DNA from: Flavobacterium sp. SUN052
GTDB taxonomy: Bacteria > Bacteroidota > Bacteroidia > Flavobacteriales > Flavobacteriaceae
DNA: 64,000 nucleotides
Direction: 5' to 3'
Assembly: GCF_028867935.1 (NCBI RefSeq)
Contig: NZ_JAPQNS010000023.1
Location: forward strand, 1 to 64,000
Shown one piece after another: positions 24,520 to 33,030 of this stretch. Each line of letters opens with the position of its first letter. Position 1 is the stretch's first letter. The notes beneath the pieces are model-generated. The model was not told the DNA's origin, searched no databases, and saw only the letters and a list, made by a program, of their open reading frames with translations. The translations under genes were made by a program, and so were the position numbers.

Positions 24520-25761
24520 TCAAAAACCAGCACGTAACCGGCCACCCACACCAAATCGCAACGCTCCGTTATACTCGTACCCAAGGCTGCGAACGTTGCC
24601 AGTCAGCCCGCTTGGGACGGTCACGAGATGCCGCAACCGTACTGCATCTGAACTGTTCGGAATCCGATTGCAAGTCCAAACGGTTTGGTCTCCCCAGTCG
24701 CCCGATTTGACTGTTGCAAGTGTCGTGCAAACGCAAACTCCGCTCACACTCAAGGAGATTTCAGGCATGTTGGTCAGGTTTGGATTTGACGAGACTACCC
24801 GAAGCCGATACCCAGAACCAGTAGCTACACTGTTTGGAATCGTGACCGACGCTGCCCCCGATGTTGTGCTGCTAATCGTGGTAAGACTGGTAACGCCACT
24901 CAGAAAACCGCCTGTTGCGTTGGAAAGCTGCACTGTAAAAATGTTGCCCGGGTTGTAGGTGCCGGTAGCCACGAAGCCGATGTTGAACGCCGTGTTGCGG
25001 CACCAGTCATTTGGCCCCGACACGACTATAACATTGTTCTGCACCGTAAAATCCCTTGCTGAAATCACACTCCAGCGGCCTTGTGCATTCTGCGCCCGCA
25101 CATACAGCCGATGCGCCCCATTGGCCACACCGTTCAGATCAACCGTATAATCGAGATTAATGATGGCTGGCCCCCGATTGATGGCAACCGACGTAGCGGC
25201 TCCATAGCCGGGGTCGGTGTCGATAAAGTATTCGAGCCGGACAATGTCCTGCTGGTTCACCTCATCTTTGTAAAAAGGTCGCCGGGCCACCACGCTCCAC
25301 CGACCTTCGGTGTTTTGCGCCCGCACAAATAGGTTATGAAACCCAATGGAGGTGTTATCGAGCGGAAGCGTGAACGGCACATCGTCGGCTGCTATCCCTG
25401 CCGTAAAGGGTACGTTTGTAGCTGAGCCAAAGCCGGGGTCGGCATCCACAAAGTATTCAATACGACTCAGATTGGCCGCTCCGCTGATAGCGTCTTTGTA
25501 GAAGGGCCATTGGGCTGCCCCACCCCACTGATTATTAGCATTCCGGGCGCGAATAAACAGCCGATGAAAACCTGCCGAAATGCCTGTAAGCGGCACCTCG
25601 ACCGAGAGATCGGCAACGGCTGTTCCTGATGCGCCCGGTATCAGCGTTGCCGCGCCAAATCCGGGATCAGTATCCACAAAATATTCAATGCGGTTCAGGG
25701 CCGGTTGCGCGTGGACTGTGCCAGCCCAAAGCAGGGCAAAGAGGAAAAGACATTTTTTCAT
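24520..25761 (-). CDS. Secreted repeat protein with three EYFVDTDPGFG repeats and a G8-like end
   Basis: Signal peptide (1-18, ending TVHAQ) and then three copies of a 74-residue unit: (R/L)xEYF(V/I)DTDPG(F/Y)G at the start, GxHxLxVRAxNxxGxWS at the end, linked by RPFYKDE. A beta-sandwich stretch follows, and the C-terminus carries VKSGDWGDQTVWTCNRIPNS, a module also found in the protein at 27207-29909, where it is followed by a LamG domain. Here the protein stops about 45 residues later, so it is either naturally short or truncated. No T9SS sorting domain is visible. Probably surface or secreted; function unknown. Last gene of a minus-strand block. Confidence 0.65.
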   Translation of the reverse strand: MKKCLFLFALLWAGTVHAQPALNRIEYFVDTDPGFGAATLIPGASGTAVADLSVEVPLTGISAGFHRLFIRARNANNQWGGAAQWPFYKDAISGAANLSRIEYFVDADPGFGSATNVPFTAGIAADDVPFTLPLDNTSIGFHNLFVRAQNTEGRWSVVARRPFYKDEVNQQDIVRLEYFIDTDPGYGAATSVAINRGPAIINLDYTVDLNGVANGAHRLYVRAQNAQGRWSVISARDFTVQNNVIVVSGPNDWCRNTAFNIGFVATGTYNPGNIFTVQLSNATGGFLSGVTSLTTISSTTSGAASVTIPNSVATGSGYRLRVVSSNPNLTNMPEISLSVSGVCVCTTLATVKSGDWGDQTVWTCNRIPNSSDAVRLRHLVTVPSGLTGNVRSLGYEYNGALRFGVGGRLRAGF

Positions 25762-25769
25762 GATCCCTC

Positions 25770-26798
25770 TTAATTATTTGACCAAACGCTGATTTTGACA
25801 TTCAGGGGCGCATTGTTATTCCCCGACGGCGGACTCACCAGATTGGTGATAATGGGGATAGGTGGCTGACCGGATAAAACATAGGGATTTGGCCCACCAA
25901 ACGGCCCAACGTCGGTTCCGTTGATGCCTGCCCCACGAGCGGGGGAGCCTACGGAAAGTTGATAGCTCGCATCAGGAGCGTCAGGACGCACCGTATTGAC
26001 AACGAATAGGTTACTAAAATCAATACCGTTCTGATTACCGTTTCCTGCCGGTAGCGTATTGACCCGGCTAAAACAATTTGCAAAGGTGCATGTGTTGACA
26101 TCGTAAATATCCTGGTCAATTAAGCAGTTACTTACAGAGCTGTTACGAGAATAATAGAAGGCATACATCATACAGTTACTGACCAAAGCATTCGGCAAAA
26201 ACCGAATTTGGCTTGCACTATATCGAGTATTAAGGATAGTATTTTGAATTGTAATTCTATTGGCATTATTATCAATTGTGCCGCAGGTTCCCCGGATTCC
26301 ATCGTAATTAATAAAACACTGCTTAATCGTGCAGGAATTGGCAAACTGGCTGGTTGTGCCAGTACAGGTGCTATTGAAAATGATTCCATCACTAACGTAG
26401 CTTCGTTCAACGGTAATCCCAGACAAGCTGGTTCCGAACGTGATTGTGCCAATTACAAACATACCACTAAACAGAGTGTTGCTACTCCCATTTCCAAACG
26501 TAACATTACCTACTAAAGCCGCAACATTGCTATCATTCCCGTTCGGGCTTGTATCCAGAAAGTACCCCCGCCCGTAGAATGTCAGACGTTTGGCGCAACT
26601 GAGCGTTCCATAACTGGTGCCGGAGGCTTCGAGATAGATGATGTCGCCGTTGGCGGAGGCATCATGGGCAGCCTGAATAGTGCTATAAACGTTGGGGCCG
26701 GTAACACCGGGGTTGTTGTTGCACCGCCGGATGGTTTGGGCATGGCTGGCGGTAGCTATCAGGGCCAGCAGCCAGCAAAACAGGTATTGTGGTTTCAT
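25770..26798 (-). CDS. Secreted right-handed beta-helix-like protein
   Basis: Signal peptide 1-20 (ATASHAQT). Residues about 40-260 consist of short repeated strands (ITIQNTILNTRYSAS, LVSNCMMYAFYYSR, SSVSNCLIDQDIYD) typical of parallel beta-helix pectate-lyase-like or DUF1565 proteins. The C-terminal 60 residues are Pro/Asn-rich and lack a recognisable sorting domain. The middle of the gene is strikingly AT-rich (one 60-nt line at 26221 is 25% G+C). It lies 8 bp upstream of the repeat-protein gene, so the two are co-transcribed. Confidence 0.6.
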   Translation of the reverse strand: MKPQYLFCWLLALIATASHAQTIRRCNNNPGVTGPNVYSTIQAAHDASANGDIIYLEASGTSYGTLSCAKRLTFYGRGYFLDTSPNGNDSNVAALVGNVTFGNGSSNTLFSGMFVIGTITFGTSLSGITVERSYVSDGIIFNSTCTGTTSQFANSCTIKQCFINYDGIRGTCGTIDNNANRITIQNTILNTRYSASQIRFLPNALVSNCMMYAFYYSRNSSVSNCLIDQDIYDVNTCTFANCFSRVNTLPAGNGNQNGIDFSNLFVVNTVRPDAPDASYQLSVGSPARGAGINGTDVGPFGGPNPYVLSGQPPIPIITNLVSPPSGNNNAPLNVKISVWSNN

Positions 26799-26832
26799 GA
26801 GAATTAGGTATTTAGTTTATGTACTGTTAGTG

Positions 26833-27210
26833 CTAATTTTTGATCGAGCGAACCTCTCTCATTAGCAAGGCTATCCGGCGCCGGGCAATAGACACCTCGT
26901 CGCCAGAAGACAAAACCGCGACATGGGTTCTCTGCCGCACCCCGGTGATGAACGCCCGGTTAACTACGTGCTTTCGGTGAATCCGTACAAACTGGTCTGT
27001 TGGCAACCGGTTCATCAGCCGTTTAAGGGTTAAGGCCACCACCAATTGAGAACCATCCGCAAAAACGAACAGGGTGTAATTCCCCACGCCTTCGAGCCTC
27101 ACTATCTGCTGAAAGCCCACCCAACGCCGGCTCGTGTGGAATGGTAAAAGCAGGGCATCGGGCTGAGCCAGCGGCTGCCCGATGCTACCAGAAATACGGT
27201 TGCAGATCAT
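26833..27210 (-). CDS. Stand-alone LytTR DNA-binding protein
   Basis: 125 residues consisting almost only of a LytTR domain: VRLEGVGNYTLFVFADGSQL (about 52-71) followed by LKRLMNRLPTDQFVRIHRKHVVN and a final helix-rich end. No receiver domain. Such proteins bind direct repeats upstream of target promoters. Its ATG overlaps the stop of the NIDO/LamG gene by 4 nt, so it is made together with a surface protein, an unusual partnership that points to autoregulation of this block. The two genes downstream are secreted proteins. Confidence 0.8.
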   Translation of the reverse strand: MICNRISGSIGQPLAQPDALLLPFHTSRRWVGFQQIVRLEGVGNYTLFVFADGSQLVVALTLKRLMNRLPTDQFVRIHRKHVVNRAFITGVRQRTHVAVLSSGDEVSIARRRIALLMREVRSIKN

Positions 27211-29909
27211 GGTTTTTCTGCCTGGTAGAGTTGCAACACTTCCGCATCGGTTAAGGCGCGGTTGTATATTCTTATCTCGTCAATTGCACCTTTGAAATAT
27301 TCATTCCAAGAAGGGTGCCCTAAGCCAACTCGTAATGTAAGATTACTCTGTCGAATCCAATCATTTTCACCTCTATATCCTTGAGTTTGGACAAGGGCTC
27401 CTGTGTACTTGGTAGAGTTGACAAAGAACTGTGGTCTATTAGCTCCATTTTCGTCAAGTATTACAGCTACAAAAACCCATTGGTCGAAGTTAGTATTGGG
27501 CACATCGGCGGCAGTCCAGTCACCCCAATAAGAGCGATAACACACTCGTGAACCGTCTGTCATAAGCCCGTAGTCCCAATTAACTCCGGATTCCCCTTTC
27601 TGGAAAATTGAGTTATGGCCATTTGTCGGATCAATCTTTACCCAGGCCGATAGTGTGATCTGGTCGTTTACTGTTAGCGTTCCAGAGGTTGGCATATCAA
27701 TGTAATTGCTGGTGCCGTTGAAGGAATAAGCTCGATTGGCATTACCATATCGGTCAGCGGTCAAAGTAGCCCCAACAACATTACCATCATTTCCACCTAC
27801 AGCCGCTTTTGCATCCCCGTTAAACGGGTAATAGGCAATTAACCCCAAAAAAGGAACGGTGGCCCCGCCCATCATCAGCCGGGCGTTTACTTCATAGAGC
27901 AACCGGGCCTGTGGGTTGTCGAATTGCAGCGTATGGCAGTTAGCCGTTTGGCTGGCCCCAATCGTAACGGTGTGGGCGGCTTGAATCTGTACCCGGTCTC
28001 CACTGGTGGGCACCTGCCCGCAAGCCCACGTACTCGCGTCGTGCCACCGGCCACTGCGTACACTCAGATGCAGCCCGGCTATTTGGCAAGAGACCACCGT
28101 AATAGCCACCGTGAAGGATTGTGTAGACGATGGCACATCTACATAGGCCACTGAAAAGGAAAGAACAGCCGTGCCGGTATTACACGCAGCACCCAAAATA
28201 CTCAGGGAAATGGTTGGCGTTGGTGTGTTATTATTGCCAATCGTGGCCGTGGTATTACATAGTCCGTTCAGATTAGCCGCTGCCGTCAGGCTTAGAGACG
28301 GAGAAGACCCAGAGCATTGTAACGTAATAAGCCGCAATTCTCCCTGCACCAGTGTCACAGAATTGTTGGTTGGCAAGCCAATGAAAGCAGGAGGTAATAC
28401 AATCTGGGTGCTAAAAATAAGGTTGGTTGATACCCCACCGGGGACACTTCCGAAAGGGAGGGTGGTGGCCGTAATGGTAATGCTATACAAGCCCGCTACG
28501 GTGGGTGTTCCTGAAATAACCCGTGTGATCGGGTTAAATACACAGCCGGGTGGTAGCCCGGCCGCGCTATAAGTTAGCGACTGCCCGGCATTAACGGCAG
28601 TGAATGAGGGAATAGCCAGCGTAGCCGATACACCCGCCGTAGTAATCCCATTATTTACAACCGGAGCTACGGGCGGCAAGTTGCTGGTAGACGAAACAGG
28701 CGCATTGACCACTAGCGTGACCGTAAAGAGTTGCGATAAAACAGGGTTGCCATTATCCGTAGCGGTAAAAGAGATGATACTTGTTCCGGTATTGCAAGCG
28801 CCACCCGTTACCGAAAAAATGGTCGTAGGGTTGGGCGTGTTATTGTTCGTTATAACCGTTATTGCGCTGCATAACCCGTTGAGGTTGGTTGTTACCTGTA
28901 CGTTCTGAGTTGTTTCTGGTCCCGCGAATTGCAACGAAAGAGTCCGTGATTCACCCTGAGTCAGTGTCAGTGTCATAGAATTGCCAGCAGGCAAGCCGGC
29001 TACAGTGGGAGGTAGATTACCCGAGCCGCTCCGTACCTGATAACCAAGACATTGACCGTCCAGCCAGTCGATTCCACCCGCACTCCCTGTAGTGGGTACG
29101 TTGGGGGGCTGATTGTTGTTGAGGTTGAAGCGACCCGTCTGGATAAAATTGACATTATTCCCCCGGTTCGCTCCTACTGTAGCGGGTGAGCCACCGAACC
29201 CCTGTCCCCCCCCTGAAGCATCGCCTGTGGTCCATTGCATATCATCGTAGGCAAACGTCACGTCGTCGCCCACAAACCCCGGTGCCGTGTTGGCCCGGAT
29301 TACCAACTGAAAGGTGTTGAGTTTATCCGCTTTCGAGCCGAAGTAACCTACCCTGTCCCAGGTCACGACCAAGCGGTCGGGAAAAACTTTGTACCAGACT
29401 AAGCCACTATCTGGGTTGCGGGTATCTACATCGGCCCAGAAAGCAGCTACCATTGGTATTCCGATTGGAAAGCCATCGGGACTATACTGGCTAACCCCGA
29501 AATTGAAGGTAACGTTACCATTGTTGTTGATATAGACGCTGTTGTAGGTTGCTCCGAACAGTGAAAAATCGAAACCAAGTGCAATCGGCCCAATAAACCC
29601 ATCGTCGTTTCTGGGTAACGAAGTCCAGCCATCAGCACCTGAACTGCTGAACGGCTCAAAGCAGGCAGGGCGGGAGGCTGGGGCCGCTTTGGGACGGCTG
29701 GCTTCGGGGTTGCCAGTTGTGAGGGATACAATCTGTTGCCGTTTCCGGTTTTCGTAGTCGGGGTCTTGCTGGGAAGGGTCCGACAGCGAGGACGTTTGCT
29801 GGGCAATGGCGCCACCACCAACAGATAGGATTAGGTACAGGGCTATCGCCAGACTCATGGCCCACCACCAACGGTTATAGGCAGGATTATTATCGGACAG
29901 GGATTTCAT
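27207..29909 (-). CDS. Large secreted protein: NIDO, Ig-like, G8-like and LamG domains
   Basis: 900 residues. A hydrophobic signal segment at about 17-36 is followed by a NIDO (nidogen-like) domain at about 115-275 (ALGFDFSLFG, FWADVDTRNPDSGLVWYK). Two copies of a segment ending in NNNTP(N/T)PT...ACNTGT frame an Ig-like He_PIG domain at about 430-485 (AAGLPPGCVFNPITRVISGT). A G8-like module (SVRSGRWHDASTWACGQVP) lies near 610-670, and the last 200 residues form a LamG/concanavalin-like domain (FNGTSNYIDMPTSG, DEIRIYNRALTDAEV). No T9SS sorting signal is visible. Probably an adhesin or matrix protein. It ends translationally coupled to LytTR. Confidence 0.75.
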   Translation of the reverse strand: MKSLSDNNPAYNRWWWAMSLAIALYLILSVGGGAIAQQTSSLSDPSQQDPDYENRKRQQIVSLTTGNPEASRPKAAPASRPACFEPFSSSGADGWTSLPRNDDGFIGPIALGFDFSLFGATYNSVYINNNGNVTFNFGVSQYSPDGFPIGIPMVAAFWADVDTRNPDSGLVWYKVFPDRLVVTWDRVGYFGSKADKLNTFQLVIRANTAPGFVGDDVTFAYDDMQWTTGDASGGGQGFGGSPATVGANRGNNVNFIQTGRFNLNNNQPPNVPTTGSAGGIDWLDGQCLGYQVRSGSGNLPPTVAGLPAGNSMTLTLTQGESRTLSLQFAGPETTQNVQVTTNLNGLCSAITVITNNNTPNPTTIFSVTGGACNTGTSIISFTATDNGNPVLSQLFTVTLVVNAPVSSTSNLPPVAPVVNNGITTAGVSATLAIPSFTAVNAGQSLTYSAAGLPPGCVFNPITRVISGTPTVAGLYSITITATTLPFGSVPGGVSTNLIFSTQIVLPPAFIGLPTNNSVTLVQGELRLITLQCSGSSPSLSLTAAANLNGLCNTTATIGNNNTPTPTISLSILGAACNTGTAVLSFSVAYVDVPSSTQSFTVAITVVSCQIAGLHLSVRSGRWHDASTWACGQVPTSGDRVQIQAAHTVTIGASQTANCHTLQFDNPQARLLYEVNARLMMGGATVPFLGLIAYYPFNGDAKAAVGGNDGNVVGATLTADRYGNANRAYSFNGTSNYIDMPTSGTLTVNDQITLSAWVKIDPTNGHNSIFQKGESGVNWDYGLMTDGSRVCYRSYWGDWTAADVPNTNFDQWVFVAVILDENGANRPQFFVNSTKYTGALVQTQGYRGENDWIRQSNLTLRVGLGHPSWNEYFKGAIDEIRIYNRALTDAEVLQLYQAEKP

Positions 29910-29940
29910 GAATGGAATGAAAATTTTTATGGATGTCTTA

Positions 29941-30381
29941 CTACCCGATTATCAACTCATACACATTAATTGTCCCACCCGTTTTCTGGCTGGTAGCGGT
30001 ACGGGTCAGCACCAATTTGGTATCGGTAACCTCGCCGATAGTAAACTCAATAGTACCATTGGTACCGGTTGGCTGGGGAGATAGATTTTTCAGGATCAAT
30101 CGCTTTTCGTCGCTCGACACCTCCCATTGTCCCGTGCATCGGGTGCCATCAAAATCCACAAATACGACCGTTGTCGCGCTGCTTAGATCAAGCCGGAAGG
30201 CTGTGTAGCCGGGGCGTGCATTGGTAGTAGCTCCTTTGGTGAACGTGGTAGTGCTGTTTTCTTTCACCAGTTGGGCCGACCATAGTTTCTGAATCCGGTC
30301 GGCTATGGGAGCAATTTTCTCGGGGCTACAAGCTGAAAAAATCAGGGTAAGGAGTAAGGCTACAAGTATTGTCTGTTTCAT
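29941..30381 (-). CDS. Lipocalin-like small lipoprotein
   Basis: 146 residues from the ATG at 30381 (MKQTILVALLLTLIFSACS); an upstream frame from 30393 would add four residues. Lipobox FSAC. The mature part is a short beta-rich domain with KLWSAQLVKEN, FRLDLSS and GTIEFTIGEV, resembling the lipocalin-like proteins common in Bacteroidota. Short spacers (31 and 32 bp) join it to the neighbouring secreted-protein genes. Confidence 0.65.
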   Translation of the reverse strand: MKQTILVALLLTLIFSACSPEKIAPIADRIQKLWSAQLVKENSTTTFTKGATTNARPGYTAFRLDLSSATTVVFVDFDGTRCTGQWEVSSDEKRLILKNLSPQPTGTNGTIEFTIGEVTDTKLVLTRTATSQKTGGTINVYELIIG

Positions 30382-30413
30382 CTTGATGGTCAATGTTAAA
30401 TGGAGTGAATGAT

Positions 30414-32948
30414 TTAGTTTTTGATCAGTTTCGTTACCGCCCGACGCTCGTTTGCCGTTGCCCGAACCAGATATAAACCTGCCGGTAAACCATTGATGGG
30501 TAGGCTCGTCTCGTGCGTACGGGATGCCTTCCCCGACGACCAGACCCGAACGGCTTTACCACTTGAATCAATGAGTTCGACCTCAACAGAAGCGGCTTTG
30601 TCCAGTACCACGTTTACGCGGCAAACCTCAGAAGCTGGGTTGGGCGACACTTCTAGGCCGATGCCCTCAGCACCAGGTTCGATGGCTGTAATAATGCTGA
30701 TGATAGTAGCCGCCGAGGTTGCCGAGCAACCATTTAGTGTAACCGTGACGGTGAAATTACCTTGCTGATTCGCGGTGTAAGTGTTGTTGGTAGCGCCTGG
30801 AACAAGCGTCCCATCGCGGAACCACTGATAGGTCTGGCCCGTAGCAGGCGGTGTAGTGAGCACCACCGAAGTTGTAGATAGAATAGCCGTTGGCCCACTG
30901 ATGGTGATAGTAGCGTTGGGGGATGTTTTTTGGGTGACGGTGAATACCTGCGATGAGCCAACAACCCCTTTGCTATCGGTAATGGTAAGGCTGTAGCTCC
31001 CCGCTACGCTAGCCACCAATGTACTGCTGTTACCCCCGGTCACAACACCGTTCAATTTCCATTGGTAGGTATAAGGCGGTGTTCCTGATGAGACATTGGC
31101 AATAAGATTCGTGCTTTGTCCAGAGCAAATCTGGTTAGTCCCAGCGATAGAGGCTGATAACCCCACCGCCAGTCGGGTGACTGACGAGGTAGCCATACAC
31201 CCATCCCGGTTTACGAACACGGTATAGTCTCCGGCTACAGTGGCCAAATAGCTGTTACTGGTAGCTCCGGCAATGGGTTGCCCGTCGCGGCTCCACTGGT
31301 ACGTTTGGCCCGTAGCGGCTGGAGTGGATAGAATGACCGAGAGGCTACTACCGGGCTGCACTATAGTTGGCCCACTGGCGGTAATGGTAGCGTTGGGGCT
31401 GGGTTTCTGCGAAATGGTGACAGAGCTTGTGGCGATGCACCCTTTGATGTCGGTAACATCTACCATGTAAGTACCTCCCTGATTAGCTGTTAACTGAGTC
31501 GTAGCACTTAGCGTTGTACTACCATTTTTCCATTGATAGGTAAAGGGTCCTGTACCACCACTGGCTTCGGCAGTTACACTAATTGAATTACTTAAGCAAA
31601 ATGTAGTGCTATTAGGGGTGTTGATTTTGACGGTATAACTGCAATTTTCAAAAGTTGACAACCCATCTTTATAGTTGATGAGGGAAATATTTTTGTTTCT
31701 AATCCATCTTCCTGCCAAATTATCTTTATAGTAAAGAAGAAGGCTTTCAGAATCTTTGTTAGCAGAAAATTGAGTAATTGAATAGGGTAATGATTCTCCA
31801 ATCAAAGAACCAAATAAATATTCTAATGAATCATTTTTAGCAGGAAAAGATAAATAGCTATAGTCAGTATCAAAAATACTCACGGATTTCAAAAACTGTA
31901 CTGAAGATACCGAATCCTTATAAATCATCAATCGTTTTTCGAAAGCACTATATTTTTTCGAGGATGTCGAAAAAAAGTATATTTTATTTTTAAACTTGCT
32001 GTAAGCAGGATAAAAACCATCAACATCTGAGAAATTTTGTCCATCGCTATCTTTCAGGATTTGAGTCCCTGAAAGTGTTCCATCAGAGACCCATAAGTTA
32101 TAAGTATTTGAATTAGAAGGTTGATCCGAAAATATAATCGAATTATCTGTACCAATCAGCTGGCCTATTTTAGAGCTTTTACCTAGCGAGATTGTTCCAG
32201 TTGTTGTTCCATCTGTCCTCCAAATTTGTCCTTTATCAAAAAAAACATATTTTTTTGTTGCTGCTATTTTACTATCGCCAGAATTTACAGAAGAAATATA
32301 AACTGTGCCCGCTGAGGTTCCATCAGTTTTATATAATGAGTTGGACACATTGAGGAATAAGATATTGTTTGCAGTATAAAAACTACTAATATTAAACCCA
32401 AAATCTACTATTTTATTTGTACCAGCTTTTGTTCCATCAGTAGCCCAAAGTTCTTTACCTTTCGAAAAGTACATTTTTTTTTTAAAGATAGAATAGTTAA
32501 TTGGAGTGTTGATATCAAAGGCACTGTCGATAATTTTTATAGTCCCTTGAGAAGTTCCATTTGTAACAAATAAGTAAACGTCATTACCATACGACTCCAT
32601 TGCCTGGAAGAAGAGTAAGTCGTTAAATGCAAATAAATTACGAGGGTAAGAACCATTCAAAAGGGTATTAGATGTCCGAGTCGGATTAATCTCTTTTACG
32701 ATTTGAGTACCAGCCTCAGTCCCATCTGTTTTCCATAGCTCAACGCCATTAGTCAAATCATCACCTTGAAAATAAGTATAGCCTTTTATTTCAACGAATG
32801 GTGTCGAGTATAAATTTGTTGAAAGAATATTGTTTATGAATACGCCTTTTTTTATTAATGTAATTTTTTGCGCCAGTGCCTGCCCCGCGCTAATCAAAAG
32901 TAGGAGCAAAAAAATAGAAACACCCGTGCGATACTGTTGTGGTTTCAT
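30414..32948 (-). CDS. ELWxxDGT-repeat T9SS cargo protein
   Basis: 844 residues with a signal peptide (ending GQALAQ), a beta-propeller-like N-terminal half, Ig-like domains and a type IX secretion sorting domain. Six imperfect copies of the repeat ELWxTDGTxAGT lie between about 60 and 340 (ELWKTDGTEAGTQIV, ELWATDGTKAGTNKI, NLWVSDGTLSGTQIL and others). Three PKD/Ig-like segments follow (about 445-745). The sorting domain is at the end (VSPNPASEVCRVNV to ATANERRAVTKLIKN). The 5' part, 31600-32900, is strongly AT-rich (23-33% in sampled lines) while the Ig and sorting part is near 50%, suggesting a foreign N-terminal half joined to a resident C-terminal half. Confidence 0.78.
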   Translation of the reverse strand: MKPQQYRTGVSIFLLLLLISAGQALAQKITLIKKGVFINNILSTNLYSTPFVEIKGYTYFQGDDLTNGVELWKTDGTEAGTQIVKEINPTRTSNTLLNGSYPRNLFAFNDLLFFQAMESYGNDVYLFVTNGTSQGTIKIIDSAFDINTPINYSIFKKKMYFSKGKELWATDGTKAGTNKIVDFGFNISSFYTANNILFLNVSNSLYKTDGTSAGTVYISSVNSGDSKIAATKKYVFFDKGQIWRTDGTTTGTISLGKSSKIGQLIGTDNSIIFSDQPSNSNTYNLWVSDGTLSGTQILKDSDGQNFSDVDGFYPAYSKFKNKIYFFSTSSKKYSAFEKRLMIYKDSVSSVQFLKSVSIFDTDYSYLSFPAKNDSLEYLFGSLIGESLPYSITQFSANKDSESLLLYYKDNLAGRWIRNKNISLINYKDGLSTFENCSYTVKINTPNSTTFCLSNSISVTAEASGGTGPFTYQWKNGSTTLSATTQLTANQGGTYMVDVTDIKGCIATSSVTISQKPSPNATITASGPTIVQPGSSLSVILSTPAATGQTYQWSRDGQPIAGATSNSYLATVAGDYTVFVNRDGCMATSSVTRLAVGLSASIAGTNQICSGQSTNLIANVSSGTPPYTYQWKLNGVVTGGNSSTLVASVAGSYSLTITDSKGVVGSSQVFTVTQKTSPNATITISGPTAILSTTSVVLTTPPATGQTYQWFRDGTLVPGATNNTYTANQQGNFTVTVTLNGCSATSAATIISIITAIEPGAEGIGLEVSPNPASEVCRVNVVLDKAASVEVELIDSSGKAVRVWSSGKASRTHETSLPINGLPAGLYLVRATANERRAVTKLIKN

Positions 32949-33030
32949 TTGATTGGTAGTTTTAAGTTCTGTGGGCTTGTTTGGGGCATTTTTTTCGCAA
33001 AATCCATTGAGAAAATGTATGGGCTGTATT

